Part shown: positions 1 to 5,788 of the stretch, in pieces
Layout of the letters: the number at the start of each line of letters is the position of its first letter
Position numbering within the stretch: the stretch's first letter is position 1
NCBI GenBank assembly: GCA_028824575.1
Contig: JAPPDN010000520.1
Coordinates: 1-7,739 of the forward strand
DNA: 7,739 nt
Direction of reading: 5' to 3'
Source: Candidatus Poribacteria bacterium
GTDB lineage: Bacteria > Poribacteria > WGA-4E > WGA-3G
Notes under the pieces: generated by a model
The model's input: only the letters and a program-made list of their open reading frames with translations
Told to the model about the DNA's origin: nothing
The model's database searches: none
Program-made: the position numbers and the translations under genes

Positions 1-199
1 CATTAACGAAGATCTCACCTGCATCGGGTTGGTAGAGTCCATAGAGAATTTTCACCAACGTCGATTTACCAGCACCGTTTTCGCCAACGATCGCATGAAT
101 TTCGCCGCGTTGGAGCGTGAAATCCACCGAGTCGTTTGCTTGTACATGTCCAAACTGTTTGCTGATGCCGTGCATCTCAACGATGGGTGTGTGTGTCAT
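1..199 (-). CDS. ABC transporter ATP-binding protein, N-terminal part (BMP/nucleoside importer type)
   Basis: This is the first 66 codons of an ATPase on the minus strand, starting at ATG 199 and running off the window start. The translation begins MTHTPIVEMHGISKQFGHVQ and contains the Walker A motif GENGAGKST at residues 39-47, followed by LVKILYGLYQPDAGEI, which is typical of ABC ATPases of sugar and nucleoside importers. The start lies 2 bases after the stop codon of the BMP-family binding protein, so the two are almost certainly co-transcribed and probably translationally coupled. In the known family (for example NupO-type or YufO-type proteins) the full protein is about 500 residues with two ATPase domains, and permease genes usually follow. 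Those would lie outside the window. The energising role in import is well supported. The substrate (purine nucleosides or another small molecule) is inferred from the neighbour only. Confidence 0.93.
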   Translation of the reverse strand, partial: MTHTPIVEMHGISKQFGHVQANDSVDFTLQRGEIHAIVGENGAGKSTLVKILYGLYQPDAGEIFVN

Positions 200-201
200 C
201 T

Positions 202-1179
202 CTACTGCCGTTCATACGGGACGACGATATCGCCCGCGATAATTTTCGCCTTGAATGCCTCAACCTGCTTCAAAACCTCATCTGGAAGAAGTTTTCGGTT
301 CACATCGTCAACGATATACTCAACACCGCCCTCTCTGAGTCCATAGTTTTTTAGACCACCAGAGAAATTGCCTTCTTCGACACTCTTTATCGTTTCGTAA
401 ACAGATACTTCCACGCCTTTGATGACGCTTGTGAGCACTAAACCCGGGGCGAGGTTGTTGCCGTTGGAGTCAACCCATATAATTGATTTTTCTTTGGCTT
501 TCGCGGCTTCAAGCACGCCGAGACCACTCGCGCCTGCAGCGGCGAGGATAATATCTATCCCGCGATTATATTGTGTCAGGGCAAGCTCTTTGGCTTTCGC
601 TGGATCGTTGAACGCTTGTGGTGTAACACCGACGTAATCCGCAACGAATTTAACGTCTGGATTCGTCGCCTTAATACCGGCACCGAAACCGATTTCAAAC
701 GCCTCAACCAGCGGCACCTTCATCCCGCCGATAAAGCCGATCTGTTTTGTCTCTGTTTTCAAGGCTGCGATGACACCGGCAAGGAACGTCCCTTCGTGTG
801 CACGATAGGTGAGTGACGCGACATTCGGTTGTTCTATAACCGCGTCGATAAGGGCAAATTTGACATCCGGAAATTCGCTTGCGACCCGTTTCATCGGTTC
901 TTGAAACAGGAATCCGACACCAATGATAAGATCATATTTCAGTTTCGCTAATCTGCGGAGTGTCAATTCGGTATCAGTGCTTTGGCTTGGGGTGACCTCT
1001 GTGAGTTTAAATCCCCATTCGTCTTCTGCTTTTTTCGCGCCAGCGTAGGCAGCATCACAGAATGAGAGGTCGCCGCGCCCGGTGACATCATAGATGAGAC
1101 CGACTTTCAGTGCCGCTGAACTTGTCTCTATCACAGCAAAGCAGGCGATAAAAACTGTAACTAAAATCCTTATGTGCAA
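202..1179 (-). CDS. BMP-family ABC transporter substrate-binding protein
   Basis: This 325-residue exported binding protein belongs to the basic membrane protein / Med / TmpC family (periplasmic-binding-protein-like fold). Visible family landmarks are GLIYDVTGRGDLSF near residues 28-40 with the following AAYAGAKKAE, IIGVGF at 85-90, PDVKFALID at 104-112, AHEGTFLAGVIAALKT at 127-142, IGFIGGMKVPLVEAFEIGF at 147-165 and DIILAAAGASGLGVLEAA at 209-226. Known members bind purine nucleosides or related ligands outside the membrane and pass them to a permease. The start is taken as TTG 1179, because AGGAGAA sits 4 bases upstream and the product then begins with a compact signal peptide (MHIRIL, hydrophobic VTVFIACFAVI, cleavage near SSA-AL). 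The frame stays open upstream to an ATG at 1236, but that adds 19 polar residues before the signal and lacks a good RBS. Cys13 (FIAC) might be a lipobox, although the preceding segment is short. It ends 2 bases before the ATPase gene. The substrate is unproven. Confidence 0.93.
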   Translation of the reverse strand: MHIRILVTVFIACFAVIETSSAALKVGLIYDVTGRGDLSFCDAAYAGAKKAEDEWGFKLTEVTPSQSTDTELTLRRLAKLKYDLIIGVGFLFQEPMKRVASEFPDVKFALIDAVIEQPNVASLTYRAHEGTFLAGVIAALKTETKQIGFIGGMKVPLVEAFEIGFGAGIKATNPDVKFVADYVGVTPQAFNDPAKAKELALTQYNRGIDIILAAAGASGLGVLEAAKAKEKSIIWVDSNGNNLAPGLVLTSVIKGVEVSVYETIKSVEEGNFSGGLKNYGLREGGVEYIVDDVNRKLLPDEVLKQVEAFKAKIIAGDIVVPYERQ

Positions 1180-1183
1180 AATG

Positions 1184-1190
1184 TTCTCCT
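1184..1190 (-). promoter_or_regulatory. Ribosome binding site that decides the TTG start of the BMP gene
   Basis: The minus strand reads AGGAGAA here, with 4 bases before TTG 1179 (6 bases counted from GGAG). It lies inside the longer open frame that begins at ATG 1236. That placement argues the longer frame is not the translated one. Confidence 0.75.
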
Positions 1191-1244
1191 TTCCATCTGA
1201 TAATTTTTTGAAAAATACGGAAAATGTGTGTTTCAATACTATCT

Positions 1245-1273
1245 ATCATACATCATAGTAAACGCAAATGCAA
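1245..1273 (-). promoter_or_regulatory. Possible promoter of the BMP/ABC operon
   Basis: On the minus strand TTGCAT (1268-1273) and TATGAT (1245-1250) are separated by 17 bases. The -10 match is good (5 of 6) and the -35 match is weak (3 of 6). A second TATGAT copy lies at 1252-1257 without a good -35. The leader to the TTG start would be about 60 bases. The call is sequence-only and modestly supported. Confidence 0.35.
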
Positions 1274-1360
1274 GTTTTCTTATTCAGCAGCGTAGTGCCA
1301 TTCAGTTCTCTCATAATTTCGACTTTCCGCTGATAGCACCTTACCTGATTCAGACCACTC

Positions 1361-1391
1361 ATAACTGACCGTTGACTGCTAATGACTAACC
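1361..1391 (+). repeat. Intergenic TGACTGCTaAT-type repeat tract (copy A)
   Basis: The tract holds AACTGACCGTTGACTGCTAA followed by TGACTAACC, an imprecise tandem of TGAC(T/C)-based units. It resembles the tract at 6001-6020 (shared core GACTGCTrATkA) and, more loosely, those at 7501-7530 and 7626-7640. All four lie in gaps upstream of genes and none is in a coding region of the window. The remainder of 1237-1402 shows nothing else I can name apart from the minus-strand promoter. Confidence 0.45.
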
Positions 1392-1402
1392 ATAAGTTAA
1401 TG

Positions 1403-1431
1403 TTGACTTTTTTATCGTTTAACGTTATTCT
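1403..1431 (+). promoter_or_regulatory. Probable promoter of the LamG-LamG-TPR operon
   Basis: TTGACT (1403-1408) and TATTCT (1426-1431) are separated by 17 bases, giving 5 of 6 and 4 of 6 matches to the sigma-70-type consensus. The leader to ATG 1506 would be about 65-70 bases. No competing operator-like palindrome is evident. Confidence 0.5.
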
Positions 1432-1505
1432 ATTTGCAGAATTCTCGCTGTTATCGTGATAGCGGGGAATGTATAGACTATAGCGGAAAAGATGGAGGAG
1501 CGACT

Positions 1506-2186
1506 ATGAGAATGGCTATCACAGTGCCGAAGTTAGCGGCATTAAGTCTCGTTGTGCTTTTCGGTATCGCGCTTTCGCTACCGACGTACGCAGGGACCCA
1601 ATTATGGGACTTTGAGGAAAAGCATGATGATTGGAAAGTTGCCAATGGGAATTGGGAAATCGCAAAAGGAGTCTACCACGTTGACAAGGGTGGACAAGCG
1701 GAACACACGCTCGTTGGTGAAGAAGACTGGGATAATTACACGATTGAGGCGAAAGTTCGATTGGATAACCACCATTGGGCGGGTATTGTTTTTCGCGCCG
1801 AAAGCGAGATGGAGTACTACGTCTACTATCTCAATGTTCCAAATAACAAAACGGAACTCTGGCGACACAAAGATGGTGCCTGGAATGCCCGCGACAATAT
1901 CGCGCAAATCCCCGCTGTTGAGAAAGTCGAAATAAAGAACGGCGAATGGATTGATATGAAGGTCGTCGTTGACGGTAGTGAATTTGAGATACACCTCAAC
2001 GGAAAACTTCAGGGTGAACATGAAGACGATGCCTACAAAACCGGGCAAGTCGGCGTGTGGGCATGGGAAACCGAGGCGAGTTTTGACGATTTCACCGTCT
2101 ACGGTGATAATATAGAGGATACCCTTGCCGTTGAGCCGAATAACAAACTCGCAACGACATGGGGTCGCCTCAAACGGGCTTACTAA
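1506..2186 (+). CDS. Secreted concanavalin A/LamG-like protein with KLATTWG tail (paralog 1)
   Basis: This is a 226-residue exported protein. The start is ATG 1506, five bases after GGAGGAG (1494-1500); the frame is open back to TTG 1434 but that stretch lacks an RBS. Residues 1-29 form a signal peptide with a cleavage site near TYA-GT. Residues about 33-199 form a single beta-sandwich domain of the LamG-like / DUF1080 (3-keto-disaccharide hydrolase-like) kind, recognised by the pattern NYTIEAKVRLD, WAGIVFRA, YYVYYLNV, GEWIDMKVVVDG, HLNGK, GQVGVWAWE and ASFDDFTVYG. I see no GH16 ExDxE catalytic motif, so carbohydrate binding is more likely than hydrolysis, although that is inference. The C-terminus (residues 209-226) carries the tail V-E-P-x-x-KLATTWGRLKRAY. 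The next gene is a close paralog 88 bases away and the two are probably co-transcribed. The ligand is unknown. Confidence 0.9.
   Translation: MRMAITVPKLAALSLVVLFGIALSLPTYAGTQLWDFEEKHDDWKVANGNWEIAKGVYHVDKGGQAEHTLVGEEDWDNYTIEAKVRLDNHHWAGIVFRAESEMEYYVYYLNVPNNKTELWRHKDGAWNARDNIAQIPAVEKVEIKNGEWIDMKVVVDGSEFEIHLNGKLQGEHEDDAYKTGQVGVWAWETEASFDDFTVYGDNIEDTLAVEPNNKLATTWGRLKRAY
2130..2183 (+). other. C-terminal KLATTWG tail, copy 1
   Basis: This encodes VEPNNKLATTWGRLKRAY, the last 18 residues of the first LamG-like protein. The tail directly follows the end of the beta-sandwich and a short acidic linker. Its core codons for L-A-T-T are CTC GCA ACG ACA, which differ from those in the other two copies. 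Confidence 0.85.
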
Positions 2187-2195
2187 TTTTGCGTA

Positions 2196-2249
2196 AGGTT
2201 CAGCCTCAGAAGTTTTCTGCGTGAGAACCTCGTTGAAAACTTTTGAGGC
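2196..2249 (+). other. Intercistronic hairpin with interlocking second stem
   Basis: GCCTCAGAAGTTTTC (2203-2217) is the inverse complement of GAAAACTTTTGAGGC (2235-2249) with one mismatch, giving a 15-pair stem and a 17-base loop. A second pairing, AGGTTC (2196-2201) with GAACCT (2225-2230), crosses the first, so the two form a pseudoknot or alternative structures. No T-run follows, so it is not a simple terminator. The right arm ends about 12 bases before the RBS AAGGGAG of the second paralog. Possible roles are an mRNA stability or processing element, or modulation of downstream translation. None is proven. Confidence 0.65.
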
Positions 2250-2274
2250 AGCTTTCTATAAAGGGAGCGATATT

Positions 2275-2943
2275 ATGAAATATCTATTTTCAACTATTGT
2301 GATGTGTTCTCTCCTCGTACTCGTAGCGTCCTTTGCTTTTGCAGGCGAACAATCTTGGTCATTTGAAGCGGATGCAGCCGATTGGACACCCGCTAACGGT
2401 GCTTGGAGTGTTGAAGACGGTACTTATAAACTTGCTAAAGGCGGTAGAGCCGAGCATTCTCTCGTCGGTGAGGTTGCCTGGGAAGATTACACTGTTGAGG
2501 CGAAAGTTCGACTTGATGAAGGGAATTGGGCAGGTGTTGTCTTTCGCGCACAGAGCGAGATGGAATACTATGTCTACTATCTCAACGTCCCAAATAACAA
2601 AACGGAACTCTGGCGGCATAAGCAGAGCGCGTGGGACTCTCGCGACAAAATTGGTGAACTTGCGGGGTCGAACATCACTATTGCGAATGGTGAATGGTTT
2701 GACATGCGAATCGTCGTTGAAGGCATATCAATGAAACTCTGGATTAACGGTGAGGACCAAGGGGAACTCAAGGATGAGACCGGTGCCGAATACCCTGCTG
2801 GTCAAGCCGGTGTCTGGGCGTGGGAAACTGCTGCAAGTTTTGATGACGTTACCGTCTCTGGTGATGCTATCGCCGGTCTTACCCCGGTTGAACCGCAAAA
2901 TAAATTGGCCACAACGTGGGGACGCATCAAACAACGTTTTTAG
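2275..2943 (+). CDS. Secreted concanavalin A/LamG-like protein with KLATTWG tail (paralog 2)
   Basis: This is a 222-residue exported protein starting at ATG 2275, seven bases after AAGGGAG (2261-2267). Residues 1-23 are a clear signal peptide (MKYLFSTIV, hydrophobic core, AFA-GE). Residues about 27-196 form the same LamG/DUF1080-like beta-sandwich as the preceding gene, with DYTVEAKVRLD, WAGVVFRA, GEWFDMRIVVEG, WINGEDQGE and QAGVWAWE. More than half of the residues match paralog 1 by eye, including a 23-residue block that is identical (residues 94-116 here, 100-122 there). The tail, residues 205-222, ends in KLATTWGRIKQRF. The arrangement is a tandem duplication inside one operon. Divergence is concentrated in the N-terminal strands and around residues 117-136 and 150-172, which may mark different ligand preferences (inference). 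No catalytic motif is recognised. Confidence 0.9.
   Translation: MKYLFSTIVMCSLLVLVASFAFAGEQSWSFEADAADWTPANGAWSVEDGTYKLAKGGRAEHSLVGEVAWEDYTVEAKVRLDEGNWAGVVFRAQSEMEYYVYYLNVPNNKTELWRHKQSAWDSRDKIGELAGSNITIANGEWFDMRIVVEGISMKLWINGEDQGELKDETGAEYPAGQAGVWAWETAASFDDVTVSGDAIAGLTPVEPQNKLATTWGRIKQRF
2887..2940 (+). other. C-terminal KLATTWG tail, copy 2
   Basis: This encodes VEPQNKLATTWGRIKQRF, the last 18 residues of the second LamG-like protein. The core L-A-T-T codons are TTG GCC ACA ACG, different at every position from copy 1. Confidence 0.85.
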
Positions 2944-2959
2944 GTGGTATTTCCGTTTC

Positions 2960-2972
2960 ACCGTAGGACGGT
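2960..2972 (+). promoter_or_regulatory. Small hairpin carrying the RBS of the TPR gene
   Basis: ACCGT (2960-2964) pairs with ACGGT (2968-2972) around the loop AGG, and the loop is part of the Shine-Dalgarno-like AGGA (2965-2968), nine bases before GTG 2978. Presentation of the RBS in a loop, together with a GTG start, suggests tuned translation, but the stem is only 5 pairs. Confidence 0.4.
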
Positions 2973-2977
2973 AACAC

Positions 2978-4825
2978 GTGCGACCGAAACTTTCCTATTA
3001 TGCAGTTATATGGGTGGCATTCTTAGGGTGCCACCTTACCTTCTATCAACTTCCAGACGCATTCTGCCAAGAAACTGGTGCCTCAGACATCACTGCACAA
3101 ATTCGCGCCCATAAAGCACAACTCGCTGCAGATGGCACCCAGATTGAGGTTCGCTTGCAACTCGCTAAGGTCTATCTCCAAATTGAGGCTTATGCTGAGG
3201 CGGCTAACGAGTACCAGCAAGTAATAGCGATTGCGGCAGCAAAAATAGTTCCCAGACCCGCGGCAACTTCAGCCCATCCAGATATGCCCGCGGCCTACTA
3301 CGGTTTAGGATTGGCGTATACCGGACTTGAAAAGTTTGAGGATGCTATTGCGGCATACCAGCGCGCGATTGCGTCTGCTCCCGACTGGGCATATACACAC
3401 GCGGCTTTAGGGAGTGCTTACGCGAACACACACCGTTACGCCGAGGCCCTTGACGCCTACAAAGTAGCGGTTGCGTTGGATTCTGACGATGAGATGATTC
3501 ATCATCAAATCGGGAACGTCTATAGTAAGCGTGGGGAACATGCAGCAGCGGTCCGACATCAACTACGGGCAATTGCAATCGCACCACAGTTCGCAGCTGC
3601 ACACTATCAGTTAGGACTTCTCTACGTACACGAAAAGCGGTGGGCTGACGCTATCAGTGCATATCGCACCGCGTATCAGAACGATCCAGCACTTGTTGAG
3701 GCACTCTATAATCTCGCACAAGCGTATCTCCGTGCCGGGGACGCTGCAGCGGCGCGTGAACAGATGGCACTGTTTGAGGAACGGAAAGCCGCGCTTACAC
3801 CCCTCCACGAGTTACGCGGCGCACTGCAGCGGACACAAGACACAACCGAACGCGCGCAGATTCTCGCCAATATCGGCAGATTTTACCTCAAAGATGGGCA
3901 TTATGAGAAAGCCGTCTCGGCGTACCAGAAAGCACTCGGTATGGCTCCACAACTCGTCGTTGCTTATAACGGTATCGGTGTTGCCTATACAATGCTTGAA
4001 AAATACGAGGCAGCGATCACCGCACAACAGAAGGCGTTGGAACTTCAACCGAACTTTGCAAAGGCACACGCAGGCATCGGATTGGTGTATTTCAGGCAGA
4101 ATAAGATAGGACTCGCTCTAAAACATTACCGACAGGCGGTTAAGCAGGACCCTCAATTTTTGGAGGCACATCTAAAAATTGCGATGATTTTGCTGAATCA
4201 GAAACGTCATGCCGAGGCAACGGATACATACCTAACCATTATCTCACTGCAACCGGACGATGCCGAAGCGTATCACAATCTCGGTTTATGTTACGCGTAT
4301 CAGGCAATGCGGAAGCGTAATCCGCACCAACAACCCGATCAGGATTTGACCGCTGCAGCACTAAAAGCCCTTGAAAAGGCTGCTGATCTTTCGTTATCAG
4401 CGACGGGTGATTTGCAACCGACGGAACGATTACCCCTTCAACCATCGTTTTTGACAGAAACCTATTATCTTATCGGTGAACTTCAGGCGAGTCAAGGCGA
4501 TTTCGGTGCGGCGGAGAAGGCTTATCTGTCGTCTGGTTTACCGAAGGCATATCATGCTTTAGCCCAGTTAAGCGCGAAGATTGCCAGTAAAAATAAAGCG
4601 GAGACCAAACGCGTGTTAGAAACGGCGCGGCGTTACGCACAAGAGTCAATTGATATGGATCCGAATGTTGCAAGCTACTACAATACACTTGCACTTATTG
4701 AATTTCGGCGTGGGGATTATCGGCAAGCCGAACAAGCGATCCGAAAGGCATTGGAACTTGAACCGGAAAATCGGAACTACCAACAAGGACTGAAACAGAT
4801 TTCTGAAAAATCAGCGGCTGACTGA
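2978..4825 (+). CDS. Exported tetratricopeptide repeat (TPR) protein
   Basis: This is a 615-residue protein starting at GTG 2978 with AGGA nine bases upstream, 34 bases after the second LamG-like gene. Residues 1-30 are an export signal. The cleavage point is uncertain: Cys18 in FLGC could be a lipoprotein site, or signal peptidase I could cut near DAFC-Q. The rest is about a dozen 34-residue TPRs, at about 56-86, 104-137, 138-171, 172-205, 206-239, 240-272, 293-326, 327-360, 361-394, 395-428, 429-470 (interrupted by an insertion), 493-523 and 564-597. Good examples are AYYGLGLAYTGLEKFEDAIA and YYNTLALIEFRRGDYRQAEQ. TPR arrays form superhelical scaffolds for protein-protein contacts, here probably in the periplasm or at the outer membrane. 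There is no enzymatic domain and no KLATTWG tail. The operon position suggests a scaffold for the two tagged LamG-like proteins, which is inference. The specific partner is unknown. Confidence 0.9.
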   Translation: MRPKLSYYAVIWVAFLGCHLTFYQLPDAFCQETGASDITAQIRAHKAQLAADGTQIEVRLQLAKVYLQIEAYAEAANEYQQVIAIAAAKIVPRPAATSAHPDMPAAYYGLGLAYTGLEKFEDAIAAYQRAIASAPDWAYTHAALGSAYANTHRYAEALDAYKVAVALDSDDEMIHHQIGNVYSKRGEHAAAVRHQLRAIAIAPQFAAAHYQLGLLYVHEKRWADAISAYRTAYQNDPALVEALYNLAQAYLRAGDAAAAREQMALFEERKAALTPLHELRGALQRTQDTTERAQILANIGRFYLKDGHYEKAVSAYQKALGMAPQLVVAYNGIGVAYTMLEKYEAAITAQQKALELQPNFAKAHAGIGLVYFRQNKIGLALKHYRQAVKQDPQFLEAHLKIAMILLNQKRHAEATDTYLTIISLQPDDAEAYHNLGLCYAYQAMRKRNPHQQPDQDLTAAALKALEKAADLSLSATGDLQPTERLPLQPSFLTETYYLIGELQASQGDFGAAEKAYLSSGLPKAYHALAQLSAKIASKNKAETKRVLETARRYAQESIDMDPNVASYYNTLALIEFRRGDYRQAEQAIRKALELEPENRNYQQGLKQISEKSAAD

Positions 4826-4873
4826 AGTACACGCTGTCCGCTTTTAGGCAGTTCATTGAAACGGCCGCAAATG

Positions 4874-4918
4874 AAAAACGGAAACCCAAACCCAGTTATT
4901 ACTCGATTCAGGTTTCCG
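4874..4918 (-). terminator. Rho-independent terminator of the F5/8 type C gene
   Basis: On the minus strand CGGAAACC (4911-4918) and GGTTTCCG (4879-4886) form a perfect 8-pair stem with a 24-base loop, followed directly by TTTTT (4878-4874). It lies about 25 bases after the stop codon at 4945. The large loop is not ideal, but the T-run position is correct for minus-strand transcription. Confidence 0.6.
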
Positions 4919-4930
4919 ATTTAGAAAATA

Positions 4931-4959
4931 TCCGATATTTGCGCTTATCGGGCGTTTTT
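4931..4959 (+). terminator. Possible terminator of the LamG-LamG-TPR operon
   Basis: CCGATA (4932-4937) pairs with TATCGG (4946-4951), extendable by one G-U pair (T4931 with G4952), and TTTTT follows at 4955-4959. The element overlaps the last codons and stop of the convergent minus-strand gene. The stem is short, so it may be a weak terminator. Confidence 0.45.
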
Positions 4960-5640
4960 GAGGTGTCCCCATGTGGTTGCGAGCTTGGCTTTAGGGTCTA
5001 CAGGGTAACTATCATCGCCGAAGAACTCAATTTCGCCAATTTGAAAGTACGCTCCAGCTGGGTTCGCTACGGTGTCAAAAGTAACATGCCGAAAAAACCG
5101 ATACCCGGTTTTTTGCTTGTCGTAATCTTCCCCCGCCTCAAACAGGACGACTTGCAGTCGCTGATCCCAAAAACTATCGCCATCATGGGCATAGATGGTC
5201 TCAAATTTCTTACCGTCGTTCGACCCTTGAACCTCCCACACTGTTGGGTCCCTGGCAGGCACATCGTTCGCTGAAGATACCGTGAAGTGTGTCAATGCGT
5301 ATTGCTCCTCAAACTCAGCCATTATCCATAACCCTTCATCTGGGATGCCGCCTCCCTTTCCGCAGCACCATTTGTCATTGATGGGACCCAGGCGGTTATC
5401 AAAGACGTTAAACGAAAATTCGCCGCCCCCGAACCCGGGTTCCTCGTTAGATGAGAAAATGGCATCGTACCCCTTATCTGCGTCAGGCTCGCCATTGTCT
5501 TCTGGGTCGGTTAGGTCGCCGCCTATTAGTGACTCCGTTCCTGTTCCCAAGACTTCCTCCGCCTCTGCCATGTCGCTTGTGCTGATAACACAATAGGCTA
5601 TCATCAACACAAATCCTGCTAATACTAACATAATTTTCAT
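4945..5640 (-). CDS. Secreted F5/8 type C (discoidin-like) domain protein with KLATTWG tail
   Basis: This is a 231-residue exported protein. The start is taken as ATG 5640, with AGGAG (5651-5655) ten bases upstream; an in-frame GTG at 5673 exists but precedes the RBS. Residues 1-27 are a signal peptide ending at MAEA-EE. Residues about 57-208 form a discoidin/F5-8C/CBM32-like beta-sandwich, recognised by FDNRLG, GLWIMAEFEEQYALTHFTVS, SANDVPARDPTVWEVQGSND, RFFRHVTFD and AGAYFQIGEIEFFG. Such domains bind glycans or lipids in known proteins, with no catalysis. A vicinal cysteine pair (W-C-C-G, residues 91-94) precedes a glycine-rich loop. Residues 214-231 carry the tail VDPKAKLATTWGHLKNAR, as on the two LamG-like proteins transcribed towards it. 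It has its own promoter and terminator, so it is a single-gene unit. The ligand is unknown. Confidence 0.9.
   Translation of the reverse strand: MKIMLVLAGFVLMIAYCVISTSDMAEAEEVLGTGTESLIGGDLTDPEDNGEPDADKGYDAIFSSNEEPGFGGGEFSFNVFDNRLGPINDKWCCGKGGGIPDEGLWIMAEFEEQYALTHFTVSSANDVPARDPTVWEVQGSNDGKKFETIYAHDGDSFWDQRLQVVLFEAGEDYDKQKTGYRFFRHVTFDTVANPAGAYFQIGEIEFFGDDSYPVDPKAKLATTWGHLKNAR
4948..5001 (-). other. C-terminal KLATTWG tail, copy 3
   Basis: This encodes VDPKAKLATTWGHLKNAR, the last 18 residues of the F5/8 type C protein. The core L-A-T-T codons are CTC GCA ACC ACA. The domain fused to the tail is unrelated to that of copies 1 and 2, so the tail is modular. Confidence 0.85.
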
Positions 5641-5668
5641 GCCGTTCAATCTCCTAAGAGAAATGAAT

Positions 5669-5684
5669 CTCACTTTTACGTGAG
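5669..5684 (-). other. Short leader hairpin upstream of the F5/8 type C gene
   Basis: CTCAC (5669-5673) and GTGAG (5680-5684) form a 5-pair stem with a 6-base loop, about 13 bases upstream of the AGGAG ribosome site on the minus strand. It could affect mRNA stability or translation, but it is short enough to be chance. Confidence 0.3.
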
Positions 5685-5725
5685 CTTCGTGTTAAGTAGG
5701 CGAGTTTGAATAAACTGCACCCATT

Positions 5726-5764
5726 TTACTATACCAATCCTTACGAATCTGTATTTTATAGTAA
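5726..5764. repeat. 8-base inverted repeat in the leader of the F5/8 type C gene
   Basis: TTACTATA (5726-5733) and TATAGTAA (5757-5764) are perfect inverse complements separated by 23 bases. The pair lies just downstream of the predicted minus-strand promoter, so it could form an RNA hairpin in the leader or a split operator. AT-rich sequence makes chance pairing more likely. Confidence 0.35.
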
Positions 5765-5771
5765 CATATTA

Positions 5772-5788
5772 TATGATATTATATCATA
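5772..5788. promoter_or_regulatory. AT-rich palindrome over the minus-strand -10 box (possible operator)
   Basis: TATGATA (5772-5778) and TATCATA (5782-5788) are a perfect 7-base inverted repeat with a 3-base centre. The predicted -10 hexamer of the minus-strand promoter (5778-5783) lies inside it, which is where a dimeric repressor could block transcription. No regulator gene is adjacent. Confidence 0.4.

Noticed and set aside
29..346. 105-codon plus-strand frame across the BMP/ATPase junction
   Set aside because: It is antisense to a Walker A-containing ATPase and the BMP gene end, with no support of its own.
1180..1236. Upstream ATG 1236 as the start of the BMP protein
   Set aside because: It adds 19 residues with charged groups before the hydrophobic segment and has no good RBS, whereas TTG 1179 has AGGAGAA at the right distance and gives a proper signal peptide.
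1434..1505. N-terminal extension of the first LamG-like protein from TTG 1434
   Set aside because: It would overlap the predicted promoter -10 region and precedes a strong GGAGGAG site five bases before ATG 1506, which starts a clean signal peptide.
1602..2048. 148-codon open frame on the minus strand opposite the first LamG-like gene, with a similar one at 2359-2619 opposite the second
   Set aside because: Their translations resemble each other only because the sense-strand genes are paralogs with conserved DNA. They have no RBS, signal or recognisable domain, and the sense frames are clearly coding.
4945..5001. KLATTWG tail as an exosortase, sortase or rhombosortase signal
   Set aside because: None of the three tails has the hydrophobic stretch or the LPXTG, PEP or GG signature that those systems need, so the known classes do not fit.
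4939..5596. Plus-strand open frames (4939-5274, 5282-5596) opposite the F5/8 type C gene
   Set aside because: They lie antisense to a gene with signal peptide, domain and RBS. They are low in recognisable motifs and show no RBS, so they are frame shadows.
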